A stretch of DNA of 64,000 nucleotides, taken from the NCBI RefSeq assembly GCF_041380235.1, contig NZ_JBGIYY010000015.1, positions 1-64,000 of the forward strand. The letters are read 5' to 3'. This document shows, one piece after another, positions 53,271 to 61,340 of this stretch. Source of the stretch: Glaciecola sp041380235 (GTDB lineage: Bacteria > Pseudomonadota > Gammaproteobacteria > Enterobacterales > Alteromonadaceae). The notes beneath the pieces were generated by a model. The model saw nothing but the letters and a program-made list of their open reading frames with translations. It did not search any database and had not been told where the DNA came from. The position numbers were made by a program, and so were the translations under genes. Within the stretch, counting starts at the first letter, position 1, and every line of letters begins with the position of its first letter.

Positions 53271-54170
53271 TTATGCAAGAAACAAGGTGAATGCAAGAAT
53301 AAGGGGAACAACGAGCGTTACTAAAACATTTAAGCCTAAAATAGGCAGTATCGCTTGTACATTATTTGGTTCAAATTGCTTGGCCTTAATTGCTATCAAT
53401 ATACTAACGGGAAGCCCTATTAAGCTGAGTAAGCTCAAATCTGGCAGTAGCGAGGCAAATACCGATATCAGCACACTCATGTATGCCAACATCGCCAACA
53501 CAAAATAGCTGAGGGCCGCGCTTTGATAACCGTAACGAATCACAAAATGATCGCGCCCGACACTTTTATCAACAATAGCGTCTGGGAACTGATTAAGAAG
53601 TAATAAGTTATTTACTAAACAAAAAACCGGTAAGCTGATGCAAACAATTAAGGGGTCGACTCTGCCGGTTAGCGCGGCATATGTTCCGATCACCATAAGC
53701 AAACCAAAACCTAAGCCCGGTGCAAACAAACACAGCCAAGGATTTCGGTTAAGCCAAGGTGTATATGTGAGCACCACCAAAATGCCAATTAGGCCGATAA
53801 CACTCATCACAACGTGCACTTGTGATATCACATATATGCCCAGCAGGGTCAAAGCAAAAAGACTTAGTAAACCAAAGCCCTTAACCGCTTTTAATGCAGA
53901 TGGGTTATCTTGCAAGGCACCGCTGCCACCGCTAAACGGTGTTTTTTCAGTGCGTTCATCTAAACCACTTGTTGCATCATGATATTCATTCAACAAATTC
54001 ACGCTGATATGCCCCAAAGTAGCAATACCGAAACAAGACATCACTAACGCCACATTAATTTGGGCCTGCGCATACACTGATGCAGCGACTCCCACCAACA
54101 CACAAACAGGCGCTAAAATAATGAATTTAGGACGGCTTGCTTTTACAATAGTAGCGAATGTTGACTGCAT
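53271..54170 (-). CDS. UbiA-superfamily prenyltransferase (MenA-like)
   Basis: This 299-residue protein has about nine hydrophobic helices. The first Asp-rich site reads LLNEYHDATSGLDERT (Asn61-Asp65, Asp71) and the second NQFPDAIVDKSVGRDHF, replacing the usual NDxxDxxxD and DxxxD in the way MenA-type enzymes do. It transfers a polyprenyl chain onto an aromatic ring in the membrane, as in menaquinone synthesis. It starts 10 bases after the acnA stop, apparently in one transcript, with no men gene nearby. Other lipid-linked functions are possible. Confidence 0.83.
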   Translation of the reverse strand: MQSTFATIVKASRPKFIILAPVCVLVGVAASVYAQAQINVALVMSCFGIATLGHISVNLLNEYHDATSGLDERTEKTPFSGGSGALQDNPSALKAVKGFGLLSLFALTLLGIYVISQVHVVMSVIGLIGILVVLTYTPWLNRNPWLCLFAPGLGFGLLMVIGTYAALTGRVDPLIVCISLPVFCLVNNLLLLNQFPDAIVDKSVGRDHFVIRYGYQSAALSYFVLAMLAYMSVLISVFASLLPDLSLLSLIGLPVSILIAIKAKQFEPNNVQAILPILGLNVLVTLVVPLILAFTLFLA

Positions 54171-54180
54171 ATCTGACCAC

Positions 54181-56907
54181 TTAGCGCTTTGCTAGATCTC
54201 TAAGTACGTAATGCAAAATCCCGCCGTGCTGATAGTATTCCCACTCACTGTTGGTATCGATGCGCACTTTTGCTTCAAAATCAACGATACTGCCATCTGG
54301 ACGCTTAGCGCTGACCTTAATCACCTCTGGTTTACTTTCCAAGCTAGAAAAACTAAAACTTTCTTCGCCGCTTAGCTGATGAGTATCGGCGCTTTCTTGC
54401 GGCATAAATTCAAGCGGTAAGACACCAAAACCCACCAAATTCGAGCGATGAATACGTTCGTAGCTAGCTGCAATGACGACTTCAATGCCCAATAGTTTAG
54501 TGCCTTTCGCTGCCCAATCGCGAGATGAGCCTGTACCGTACTCTTTGCCTGCCAACACAACTAAGGGAGTCTTAGTTGCCTTGTACTTCATCGCTGCATC
54601 GTAAATACTGCATATTTTTTGATCGGGGAAATAGCAGGTGAACCCTCCTTCTGTTCCGGGTGCCAGTAAATTTTTTAATCTTACATTAGCGAAGGTTCCC
54701 CGCATCATTACTTCGTGATTACCACGTCGAGACCCTAGGCTATTGAAATCTTTAGCATCCACTTGTTGCGCTAATAAATATTTACCCGCTGGCGTGTCTT
54801 GCGCGATAGCGCCTGCAGGAGAGATGTGGTCAGTCGTAATAGAATCTCCGACTTTTACTAAGCATCGGGCGTTTTGCACACTGGGGATCGCATCGACCTG
54901 ATTAGACATAGTGTCAAAGTAAGGAGGGTTTTTTACATAGGTAGAATCGGGCCAGCTGTAGGTTTCACCTTCTGGTACAGGCAATGACTTCCACTGTTCA
55001 GTGCCCTCAAATACATCTTGATAGCGGCTTTGATACATTTGTGCCGATAATGAGGAAGCCACTAAATCACTAATTTCTGATTGCGTGGGCCAAATGTCTT
55101 TTAAAAATACCGCTTGGTTTTGTTCGTCATAGCCGAGGGGATCTTTGTATATATCTATCGTCATACTACCTGCAATTGCATAAGCCACAACTAATGGCGG
55201 CGACGCTAAATAGTTTGCTCTGACATCCTGATGTATTCTTCCTTCAAAGTTACGGTTGCCAGATAGCACCGAGCAAGCAGTTAACTTACCTTTTTGAATG
55301 GCATCGCTAACTGCATCGGGGAGTGGCCCAGAGTTACCAATGCATGTAGTGCAGCCAAATCCCACTACATCAAAGCCCAACGCTTTCAGCGGAGCCATAA
55401 CGCCGGCTTGTTCAAGATACGCCGGCACGACTTGTGAGCCTGGCGCTAAGGAAGTTTTTACCCAAGGTTTCGGTTTTAAACCTCTGGCCAATGCTTTTTG
55501 AGCAACCAACCCTGCTGCCAACATAACCGCAGGGTTAGAGGTGTTGGTACAAGAAGTGATAGCGGCGATGACGATATCGCCATGTTTTAATGAGCTTTGT
55601 TCGCCTTCTATCTTAATATCTACGGCATCTGAAACTTGGGTTTTGCCTACGGCATTTGCCCCTCCCTCGTCGGCAAAACGCGATAGAGTTTGATCCGCTA
55701 ACTCAATGCCTAAAATTTGCATATGTTTAACGAACTCACTTTTAGCCTCACTTAGCGAAATTCTGTCTTGTGGTCGCTTAGGTCCGGCAATACTGGGCAC
55801 GACTTCTTGCATATTTAGCGACAGGCTGTCGCTGTAATTCGCGCTTGGACTGCCGTCTTCTCGCCACATGCCTTGCGCCTTTGCATACGCTTCTACTATA
55901 TCTATCTGGCCTTGCTCTCGTCCGCTCAGTTTCATGTAGCTTAGGGTTTCGTTATCGATAGGAAAAATACCGCACGTTGCACCGTATTCTGGCGCCATAT
56001 TGGCAATCGTGGCTCTATCGGCCAGTGGTAAATTGCTTAAACCATCGCCATAAAACTCGACGAATTTGCCTACGACTCCTTTTTTCCTCAACATTTGCGT
56101 GACGGTTAATACAAGATCGGTTGCGGTAGCGCCTTCTGGCAGTTTCCCAGAAAGTTCGAAACCAATAACCTGTGGTAATAACATACTGATAGGCTGCCCG
56201 AGCATAGCGGCTTCGGCTTCAATGCCGCCTACCCCCCAACCAAGCACTCCTAGACCATTAATCATGGTGGTATGCGAATCAGTGCCAACTAAAGTATCAG
56301 GGTAGAGCAGTTTTTCATGATCACGCTCACCTTGCATAATCACACTGGCTAAGTACTCCAGATTAACTTGATGCACAATGCCGGTGCCCGGCGGCACGAC
56401 TCTGAAATTTGAAAAAGCTTTTTGACCCCAGCGTAAAAATTGGTAGCGCTCTTTATTGCGCTCAAACTCAATTTTTGTATTCTTTACAAGCGAATCTTCA
56501 GTGCCAAAAAAATCCACCATAACTGAGTGATCTATGACCAAATCGACGGGTACCAGCGGATTTATAGACTTAGCGTTGCCGCCCAACTTTACAACGGCAT
56601 CGCGCATTGCGGCCAAATCAACAATAGCGGGGACCCCAGTAAAGTCTTGCAATACTACTCTAGCGGGCGTAAATGCAACTTGTTCTAGGGGGGTGGCTGA
56701 TGCGTCCCAATCACAAATAGATACGATATCTTGTGCACTAACATGCAGACTGTCTTCGTTGCGCAGTAAATTCTCAAGCAACACCTTCATGGCAAAGGGC
56801 AGTCGTGATATCGCGTCTTGCTTAGGCAAACGAGTGATGTCGAAGATATGGTATTGCTCGCCACCAATCTTTATGTGCCTTTTGGTATGAAAACTATTAT
56901 TGCTCAT
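54181..56907 (-). CDS. acnA: Aconitate hydratase A
   Basis: This is a 908-residue aconitase of the AcnA/IRP1 class. The [4Fe-4S] cluster cysteines are in TSCTNTSNP and GCTTCIGNSG. GTDSHTTMINGLGVLGWGVG and the swivel domain GTGSSRDWAAKG are family signatures. It interconverts citrate and isocitrate in the TCA cycle and, when the cluster is lost, can bind mRNA. It is followed 10 bases later by a UbiA prenyltransferase. Length and motifs are normal. Confidence 0.97.
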   Translation of the reverse strand: MSNNSFHTKRHIKIGGEQYHIFDITRLPKQDAISRLPFAMKVLLENLLRNEDSLHVSAQDIVSICDWDASATPLEQVAFTPARVVLQDFTGVPAIVDLAAMRDAVVKLGGNAKSINPLVPVDLVIDHSVMVDFFGTEDSLVKNTKIEFERNKERYQFLRWGQKAFSNFRVVPPGTGIVHQVNLEYLASVIMQGERDHEKLLYPDTLVGTDSHTTMINGLGVLGWGVGGIEAEAAMLGQPISMLLPQVIGFELSGKLPEGATATDLVLTVTQMLRKKGVVGKFVEFYGDGLSNLPLADRATIANMAPEYGATCGIFPIDNETLSYMKLSGREQGQIDIVEAYAKAQGMWREDGSPSANYSDSLSLNMQEVVPSIAGPKRPQDRISLSEAKSEFVKHMQILGIELADQTLSRFADEGGANAVGKTQVSDAVDIKIEGEQSSLKHGDIVIAAITSCTNTSNPAVMLAAGLVAQKALARGLKPKPWVKTSLAPGSQVVPAYLEQAGVMAPLKALGFDVVGFGCTTCIGNSGPLPDAVSDAIQKGKLTACSVLSGNRNFEGRIHQDVRANYLASPPLVVAYAIAGSMTIDIYKDPLGYDEQNQAVFLKDIWPTQSEISDLVASSLSAQMYQSRYQDVFEGTEQWKSLPVPEGETYSWPDSTYVKNPPYFDTMSNQVDAIPSVQNARCLVKVGDSITTDHISPAGAIAQDTPAGKYLLAQQVDAKDFNSLGSRRGNHEVMMRGTFANVRLKNLLAPGTEGGFTCYFPDQKICSIYDAAMKYKATKTPLVVLAGKEYGTGSSRDWAAKGTKLLGIEVVIAASYERIHRSNLVGFGVLPLEFMPQESADTHQLSGEESFSFSSLESKPEVIKVSAKRPDGSIVDFEAKVRIDTNSEWEYYQHGGILHYVLRDLAKR

Positions 56908-57287
56908 AGATTCTCCTTGGTTTCATTCTTATCGATGGCTGCTAAATTGCGTAGCTTCTGGCAGTTACTGCTTATCAGGAAGCGCGCGGGTTCAGCAAAC
57001 AAAGCCTTAAGACCTGTCTCAAATTAGTATAGCTAGAATTTTATAGCAAGCTTAAGTAAGTAGTGTGAGAATTGGACGAATAGGATTAGTTTCACCCGAA
57101 ATGGGCTTTTACATATTTGGTAGTAGATGTAAGCCTTACTAGATCTTTAAGATTAAAAATATCCTTTACACATATAAAGAGCACGTCAATCAGTGGGTAT
57201 TGACTGACAAGTACCCGGCATTAGGAGACATAGGATAGTTGTGGGAGTTCAACTTTTGACTCTTGAGGTAATCGATTTCATTAAAAA
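56908..57287. other. Region upstream of acnA, no gene
   Basis: These 380 bases hold the acnA promoter and the 3' flank of the NTF2-like gene. The frame at 56,818-57,027 is mostly antisense to acnA and not credible. AT-rich tracts occur near 57,120-57,180, but no operator was identified. Confidence 0.4.
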
Positions 57288-57782
57288 TTATTGAGCACTT
57301 TTGAATGGACAGGTATCAAGAAGTTCGCTACCCACGGCACCATCAGAATTGAAAATATCGGCATAAATTAGCCATTCACCAGTTTCCTGTTTTTTTCGAA
57401 TTTCCATAAATTTCCCTACATCTATCCCAAAACCACCCTTACCGTCAGGGATAGAGACGCAAGATCGACCTCTAACGTAAGCAATATGATTGCTACCAGA
57501 TATTTCTTGAATCTCAAAAGCTATACGAAATCCACTTTCATTCTTTTCTTGCCATGATGCAATGTCCTGCCGACCAACTATGGCAACGCTGTTAGGAGGC
57601 ATCATTGTAGCGTTTAATGCAAATAAATCAGCAAGTCCGGACCAGTCGTTTTGATTATATGCGTTTACCCACTCTTTTGACGACGCTTTGATATCATTTA
57701 GATCCTGTGCTGATAACTCAGCTGAGCTTGATTGAAAAGCTATAATGAACGACAAAATTATCATTAGTATTGAAGCCTTCAT
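57288..57782 (-). CDS. Exported NTF2/SnoaL-like (DUF4440-type) protein
   Basis: This 164-residue protein has signal peptide MKASILMIILSFIIAFQSSS, then a cone-shaped NTF2-like fold: SKEWVNAYNQNDWSGLADLF, MPPNSVAIVGRQDIASWQE, IQEISGSNHIAYVRGR, a Lys-Phe-Met-Glu strand and GEWLIYADIFNSDG. Such domains bind small ligands or act as simple enzymes. The catalytic residue cannot be named. It is a single gene with no obvious operon partners. Confidence 0.8.
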   Translation of the reverse strand: MKASILMIILSFIIAFQSSSAELSAQDLNDIKASSKEWVNAYNQNDWSGLADLFALNATMMPPNSVAIVGRQDIASWQEKNESGFRIAFEIQEISGSNHIAYVRGRSCVSIPDGKGGFGIDVGKFMEIRKKQETGEWLIYADIFNSDGAVGSELLDTCPFKSAQ

Positions 57783-58425
57783 TAGAAATTCCTTTTTTTC
57801 TGCAAAGTAAGTGATGTGTGAGTATGCTTAGATTAAAAATCTGTAGCAACTGATTAATTCAGAAGTATTGGCCATAAGTCATTGTGGTTCGCGTTATTCT
57901 GAAATTTAGAAGTTCTCAAACCGCATGCTTTTGCAGCCTAACCATCGATATGATGTATTCAGTTTGGTCATCAAGAATCGCTTGAACAAGATTAATTTAC
58001 CGAAAACCGGCACGCCTCCTTACTTACATTTTCTCTTGATCAACTTGGACTCAAATACGGCAATTGCGGACGTACGAGCATGATTATATCAAATGAGCGA
58101 TTAGTGCCAGGAGCCGACATATCACCGTCCGATAATACGAATCAAAAATTGATAGCGGACATTTAAATTTTGCCACTTGACTGTCTCTTTTGAGAGCGAA
58201 AGCGGAAGTACAAACACCCGTCATGACGTCGAAGGACGGCATCTTTTAAACCTACCTCTGAAAGTCAGTAGTGAGAGCGAAAAGGGGCGTTGGTTATAGC
58301 CTTGATGTTTGATTGGACAGAGAATAGTATAAATCTATAGTGTCGCGTGCGTGTCGCCCTAGTTTCGTCACCGACAAATAAAGTTTTTAGTTAGAGTTTG
58401 TTATCTCAAACACTAGGAGTGATAA
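57783..58425. other. 643-base intergenic stretch without recognisable gene
   Basis: The divergent NTF2-like and XRE-2TM genes leave this long gap. No open frame of useful length with a ribosome site, no terminator and no tRNA was found. Purine-rich short repeats (GAGAGCGAAA near 58,190 and 58,270) look like worn sequence. It may be a decayed gene or insertion remnant at the edge of the small accessory island that follows. Confidence 0.4.
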
Positions 58426-58839
58426 ATGATTATAAAAAAATTGCGAGAAAAGAAAAACTGGTCTCAAGAGCAATTGGCTATTATGTGTGGTTTAAGCACA
58501 CGTACAATTCAACGTATTGAGTCTGGTAATAACGCTAGTATTGAATCTTTAAAATCACTTTCCGCTGTTTTTGAGGTAGATATTCAAACTTTAACAAAGG
58601 AAATTACTGTGATAGATAAAGAATCAGCAGCTTGGAAAGCTGAGCCTCTATGGTTTCGATATCAGTTTTTTGGAATCAAAACTAAGCGCCATGCTCAAAT
58701 AGGCGAATTTGTATTGATAGCATTGGGGTTATATTTGGCCTATTTCAGCACAACTCATCACATTGCGTGGGTTGCATTTGCTGGCGCTTATATTTTTAGC
58801 AAATTATTCCATAGAATGGATATTAAGAACTTATGGTAA
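58426..58839 (+). CDS. XRE-family HTH protein with 2TM C-terminal domain
   Basis: This is a 137-residue protein. Residues 1-65 form a Cro/C1-like helix-turn-helix (REKKNWSQEQLAIMCGLSTR, TIQRIESGNNASIESL). The last ~60 residues carry two hydrophobic helices (EFVLIALGLYLAYFST, HIAWVAFAGAYIFSKLF), the 2TM domain often attached to such regulators. It would be a membrane-tethered DNA-binding protein. A GTGATAAATG context gives the start. A good terminator follows. The neighbouring toxin-antitoxin pair suggests an accessory island, but the genes are convergent, not co-transcribed. Confidence 0.85.
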   Translation: MIIKKLREKKNWSQEQLAIMCGLSTRTIQRIESGNNASIESLKSLSAVFEVDIQTLTKEITVIDKESAAWKAEPLWFRYQFFGIKTKRHAQIGEFVLIALGLYLAYFSTTHHIAWVAFAGAYIFSKLFHRMDIKNLW

Positions 58840-58876
58840 GCATTAAAAAGCCTGTAGAACAAAACTAATATCTGTA

Positions 58877-58908
58877 AACGGCTCTGGTGCTAGCCGAGCC
58901 GTTTTTTT
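58877..58908 (+). terminator. Rho-independent terminator of the XRE-2TM gene
   Basis: AACGGCTC (58877-58884) pairs with GAGCCGTT (58896-58903) over an 11-base loop, followed by TTTTT. It is a classical terminator 37 bases after the stop. Confidence 0.9.
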
Positions 58909-59041
58909 CTAAAAAATCCATGATAGTTTCGTAAGTTAACAGCTATTTTTTGCAATAAAAACAGTAAGGAAAAAGAGTCGAATTCGTTATATATTCTGAA
59001 CAGATTAGTCTGAACATCTCCAATGGAAGCGCTGCCGAAAA

Positions 59042-59317
59042 TCAAGCTGCATGCGTAAGATCAACGTTAAGTACTTTCATCACTTTTTTGACCGTATCCC
59101 AGCGTGGACTAACTTTACCGTTAAATGATTTATATAGACTCTCACGATTAACACCAATTGTTTCGGCAATATCAGCTACGCCATGTTTTTTAACTAAGTG
59201 ATTAAGTGCGCCAATAAATACTTTAGGATCATCATCATTGAAACACTCAATTAAAAATTCATTAATTTCTTCTTGAGTTTCCATGTAATCAAATGGGTTA
59301 AATGGTTTTGTTTTCAT
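59042..59317 (-). CDS. higA: HigA-type antitoxin (XRE fold)
   Basis: This is a 91-residue antitoxin. The helix-turn-helix reads VKKHGVADIAETIGVNRESL followed by YKSFNGKVSPRWDTVKKVM; the leader has NPFDYMETQEEINEFLIECF. This is the putative addiction-module antidote family. The toxin gene lies immediately upstream (3 bases), the reversed order typical of HigBA, so both come from one promoter and the antitoxin should repress it. The palindrome before the toxin start is the likely target. Confidence 0.9.
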   Translation of the reverse strand: MKTKPFNPFDYMETQEEINEFLIECFNDDDPKVFIGALNHLVKKHGVADIAETIGVNRESLYKSFNGKVSPRWDTVKKVMKVLNVDLTHAA

Positions 59318-59320
59318 AAA

Positions 59321-59620
59321 CTATACCTCGACTTGCTCATTAATAGACTTTGCATGCTTAATATCTGACGCTTGCGTGTCTTTGTTACCACCACTCAAAA
59401 GTAAAATTAGCTTTCCATTTCTTATAGAAAAGTAAACGCGATAGCCCTTTCCGATAAAAATCCGCATTTCACTTACACCAGCGCCAACGGCCTTTATATC
59501 GCCAAGATTCCCCGCTTCAGCTCTCAATATTCGTTTGCTAATCGAGTTCACTGCTTGCTTGTCTTTCAGCTTTAATAGCCATCGATCAAAGTGCTCTGTA
59601 GTGATGATTTCATATTTCAT
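59321..59620 (-). CDS. higB: RelE/ParE-superfamily toxin (HigB-like)
   Basis: This is a 99-residue toxin of the HigB/killer-type RelE fold: FDRWLLKLKDKQAVNSISKR, ILRAEAGNLGDIKAVGAGVS, EMRIFIGKGYRVYFSIRNGK and LILLLSGGNKDTQASDIKHA. Such toxins cut mRNA at the ribosome under stress. The Arg/Lys/Tyr residues of the RVYF and GGNKxTQxxDIxxA blocks are retained. It is first in the pair, with its antitoxin 3 bases downstream, and is an accessory gene likely acquired horizontally. Confidence 0.9.
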   Translation of the reverse strand: MKYEIITTEHFDRWLLKLKDKQAVNSISKRILRAEAGNLGDIKAVGAGVSEMRIFIGKGYRVYFSIRNGKLILLLSGGNKDTQASDIKHAKSINEQVEV

Positions 59621-59629
59621 TACTACATT

Positions 59630-59645
59630 GTAGCTTAAAAGCTAC
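59630..59645. promoter_or_regulatory. Candidate HigBA operator
   Basis: GTAGCTT-AA-AAGCTAC is a perfect 7-base dyad starting ten bases before the toxin ATG, in the position where antitoxin-toxin complexes bind. Function is inferred from position and symmetry. Confidence 0.6.
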
Positions 59646-60093
59646 TTTGGTCAAGATTTGATTTTGTCCATGTTAAAGGACAGAGTTATTGTTTTGGACA
59701 ATGCTTAATTATTTATAAACAAGCTACGTCCGCAAAGGAGGTGCAGCCGACTGTCAGCAGAAAACCTTCAATGGCGGCTTTAGGGAATTGAAGTTAGAAA
59801 TTCCAATATGGCCGTTATTCGTAGGCATTGCGGTCATTTTCAGTAAAAACTCAATGGCGGCAATCTGCCCAAAACGGTCTGTCATAGATTGGGTTTTTAA
59901 TTGCAAAAACCCTCCCAATCTTGAGCCAAAATGTGAACCGGCTACAGCTGCTTTTTGTCTCACAACGGCCAAACTAAAAATCGTTTTCCAAGCAGTGCTA
60001 GGTTTATCGATGCAAATCAGAAAGAGCACTTTGTAACCTCACAATGCAAATAGCCCTTATTTTTGACTTAAAGATCTCAAGTTATATAGCGAT
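59646..60093. repeat. Structured intergenic region with an imperfect hairpin, possible dispersed repeat
   Basis: Both strands have open frames of ~80-90 codons over 59,754-60,036 without ribosome sites. A hairpin AGATTGGGTTTTT (59886-59898) with AAAAACCCTCCCAATCT (59905-59921) lies in the middle. Two overlapping non-coding-looking frames with low-complexity ends suggest a mobile or dispersed intergenic element rather than a gene. This needs a genome search to decide. Confidence 0.35.
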
Positions 60094-60669
60094 TTAAAAC
60101 CTATTTACTAAGGTCTTGATCGAATAAAACACTGGGAAGACTGCTGCACCAAGGACTATTTTAATCAAAGCACCGAGCACAAATGGGTATAGGCCATAAG
60201 TTAAAGCCTGATTAATCCCTATAGAGACGCTCAAATGCACAACGCCGAAAAGCAAAATAGTGATCGTACCGACGGTCATAGCGATAATTGCGTTAAATAT
60301 TCCTCTTTGCGGATATTGTCTACCTATATAGGAGATTAGCCCCGCACCAATTACGAAACCATATAAGTATCCGCCAGTATTACCAATCAGCACTGAAAAA
60401 CCGCTACTACCCTCTGCAAAAACCGGTAGACCCAGTATTCCTAGCAATAAATATAATACGACGGCTAAAATTGCAACAACAGGCCGATTTGCATAAGCGA
60501 ACACCAACACCGCAAAGGTTTGCCAAGTTCCGGGAATATCTGTGTCGAGTAGGGGCACTTGAAGCGGCAGCTGTGCCGAAAGAGCAATTACTGCTGCGCC
60601 TGCTGTTATTAGAAGCGAACTGCTGCTAATGGTTTGTGATTGCTGCGATGTATTACTCTTGTTCTGCAT
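60094..60669 (-). CDS. bioY: BioY biotin transporter substrate-binding (S) component
   Basis: This protein of about 191 residues has six hydrophobic helices. The family signature is LPLQVPLLDTDIPGTWQTFA, then LAVVLYLLLGILGLPVFAEG, and FSVLIGNTGGYLYGFVIGAG, typical of BioY proteins, which bind biotin and work with an energy-coupling factor. I use ATG 60669; a TTG at 60681 is possible. No bioMN genes are adjacent, so it may function alone or with a shared ECF module. It is transcribed on the same strand as atp but beyond the atpC terminator. Confidence 0.9.
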   Translation of the reverse strand: MQNKSNTSQQSQTISSSSLLITAGAAVIALSAQLPLQVPLLDTDIPGTWQTFAVLVFAYANRPVVAILAVVLYLLLGILGLPVFAEGSSGFSVLIGNTGGYLYGFVIGAGLISYIGRQYPQRGIFNAIIAMTVGTITILLFGVVHLSVSIGINQALTYGLYPFVLGALIKIVLGAAVFPVFYSIKTLVNRF

Positions 60670-60825
60670 TTGGATATTCAATACCTATTAGAACCGATTG
60701 TGACTTTAGCGCTTCGACAATCTGTCGTTTGTTAATAACATTATAAAGACCGAATCATACCTTCATCTATGCTCTTATAAGGCACCAATAATTGTAACGT
60801 CTAATCTATATGGGAAATTTTTAAG

Positions 60826-60852
60826 AAAAAAAATCCGACAGACGCCGGATTT
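60826..60852 (-). terminator. Terminator of the atp operon
   Basis: On the minus strand, AAATCCG-GCGTCTGT-CGGATTT is followed by TTTTT. It is a strong rho-independent terminator 27 bases after the atpC stop. Confidence 0.9.
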
Positions 60853-60878
60853 CTTTATTTGTTATTAAGGTATAGCGC

Positions 60879-61292
60879 TTATTTACGGATTTTTTTAATC
60901 AAACGCAGCTGTGCAATAGCCTCAGCAAGTTCAATAGCCGCTTCTGCGTAATCAAAATCACCGCCAGAATTTGCCATTTTTTCTTCTGCATGCTTTTTCG
61001 CTTCAGCGGCTGCAGCTTCATCCAAGTCTTCTGCACGTATCGCGGTATCAGCCAATACAGTAAAGGTACCTGGCTGAACTTCTAATATACCGCCAGCAAC
61101 ATAGATAATTTCTTCGGCTCCATGTTGCTTTACAATACGAACCATACCTGGCTGTATACCTGTGATAAGAGGGGCATGTCCGGGATAAATCCCTAACTCA
61201 CCTTCTGTACCAGTTACTTGAATGCGTTCTACTAATCCAGAAAATATTTCTGTCTCAGCGCTTACAACATCCAAATGTGCGGTCATTGCCAT
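60879..61292 (-). CDS. atpC: F1 ATP synthase epsilon subunit
   Basis: This is a 137-residue protein: LDVVSAETEIFSGLVERIQV, GTEGELGIYPGHAPLITGIQ (the GELGI/PGHAPL motif) and a C-terminal helical pair. Epsilon couples rotor movement to catalysis and inhibits ATP hydrolysis. It is the last gene of the operon, with a 48-base gap from atpD. Length and motifs are normal. Confidence 0.97.
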   Translation of the reverse strand: MAMTAHLDVVSAETEIFSGLVERIQVTGTEGELGIYPGHAPLITGIQPGMVRIVKQHGAEEIIYVAGGILEVQPGTFTVLADTAIRAEDLDEAAAAEAKKHAEEKMANSGGDFDYAEAAIELAEAIAQLRLIKKIRK

Positions 61293-61340
61293 TTTCGGAC
61301 TCCTCTATTGCAGCATTACCTGCAATACCTAATTCGATAA

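Noticed and set aside
59754..60036. Two overlapping small proteins on opposite strands
   Set aside because: They have no ribosome sites or family match; the segment looks more like a structured non-coding element.
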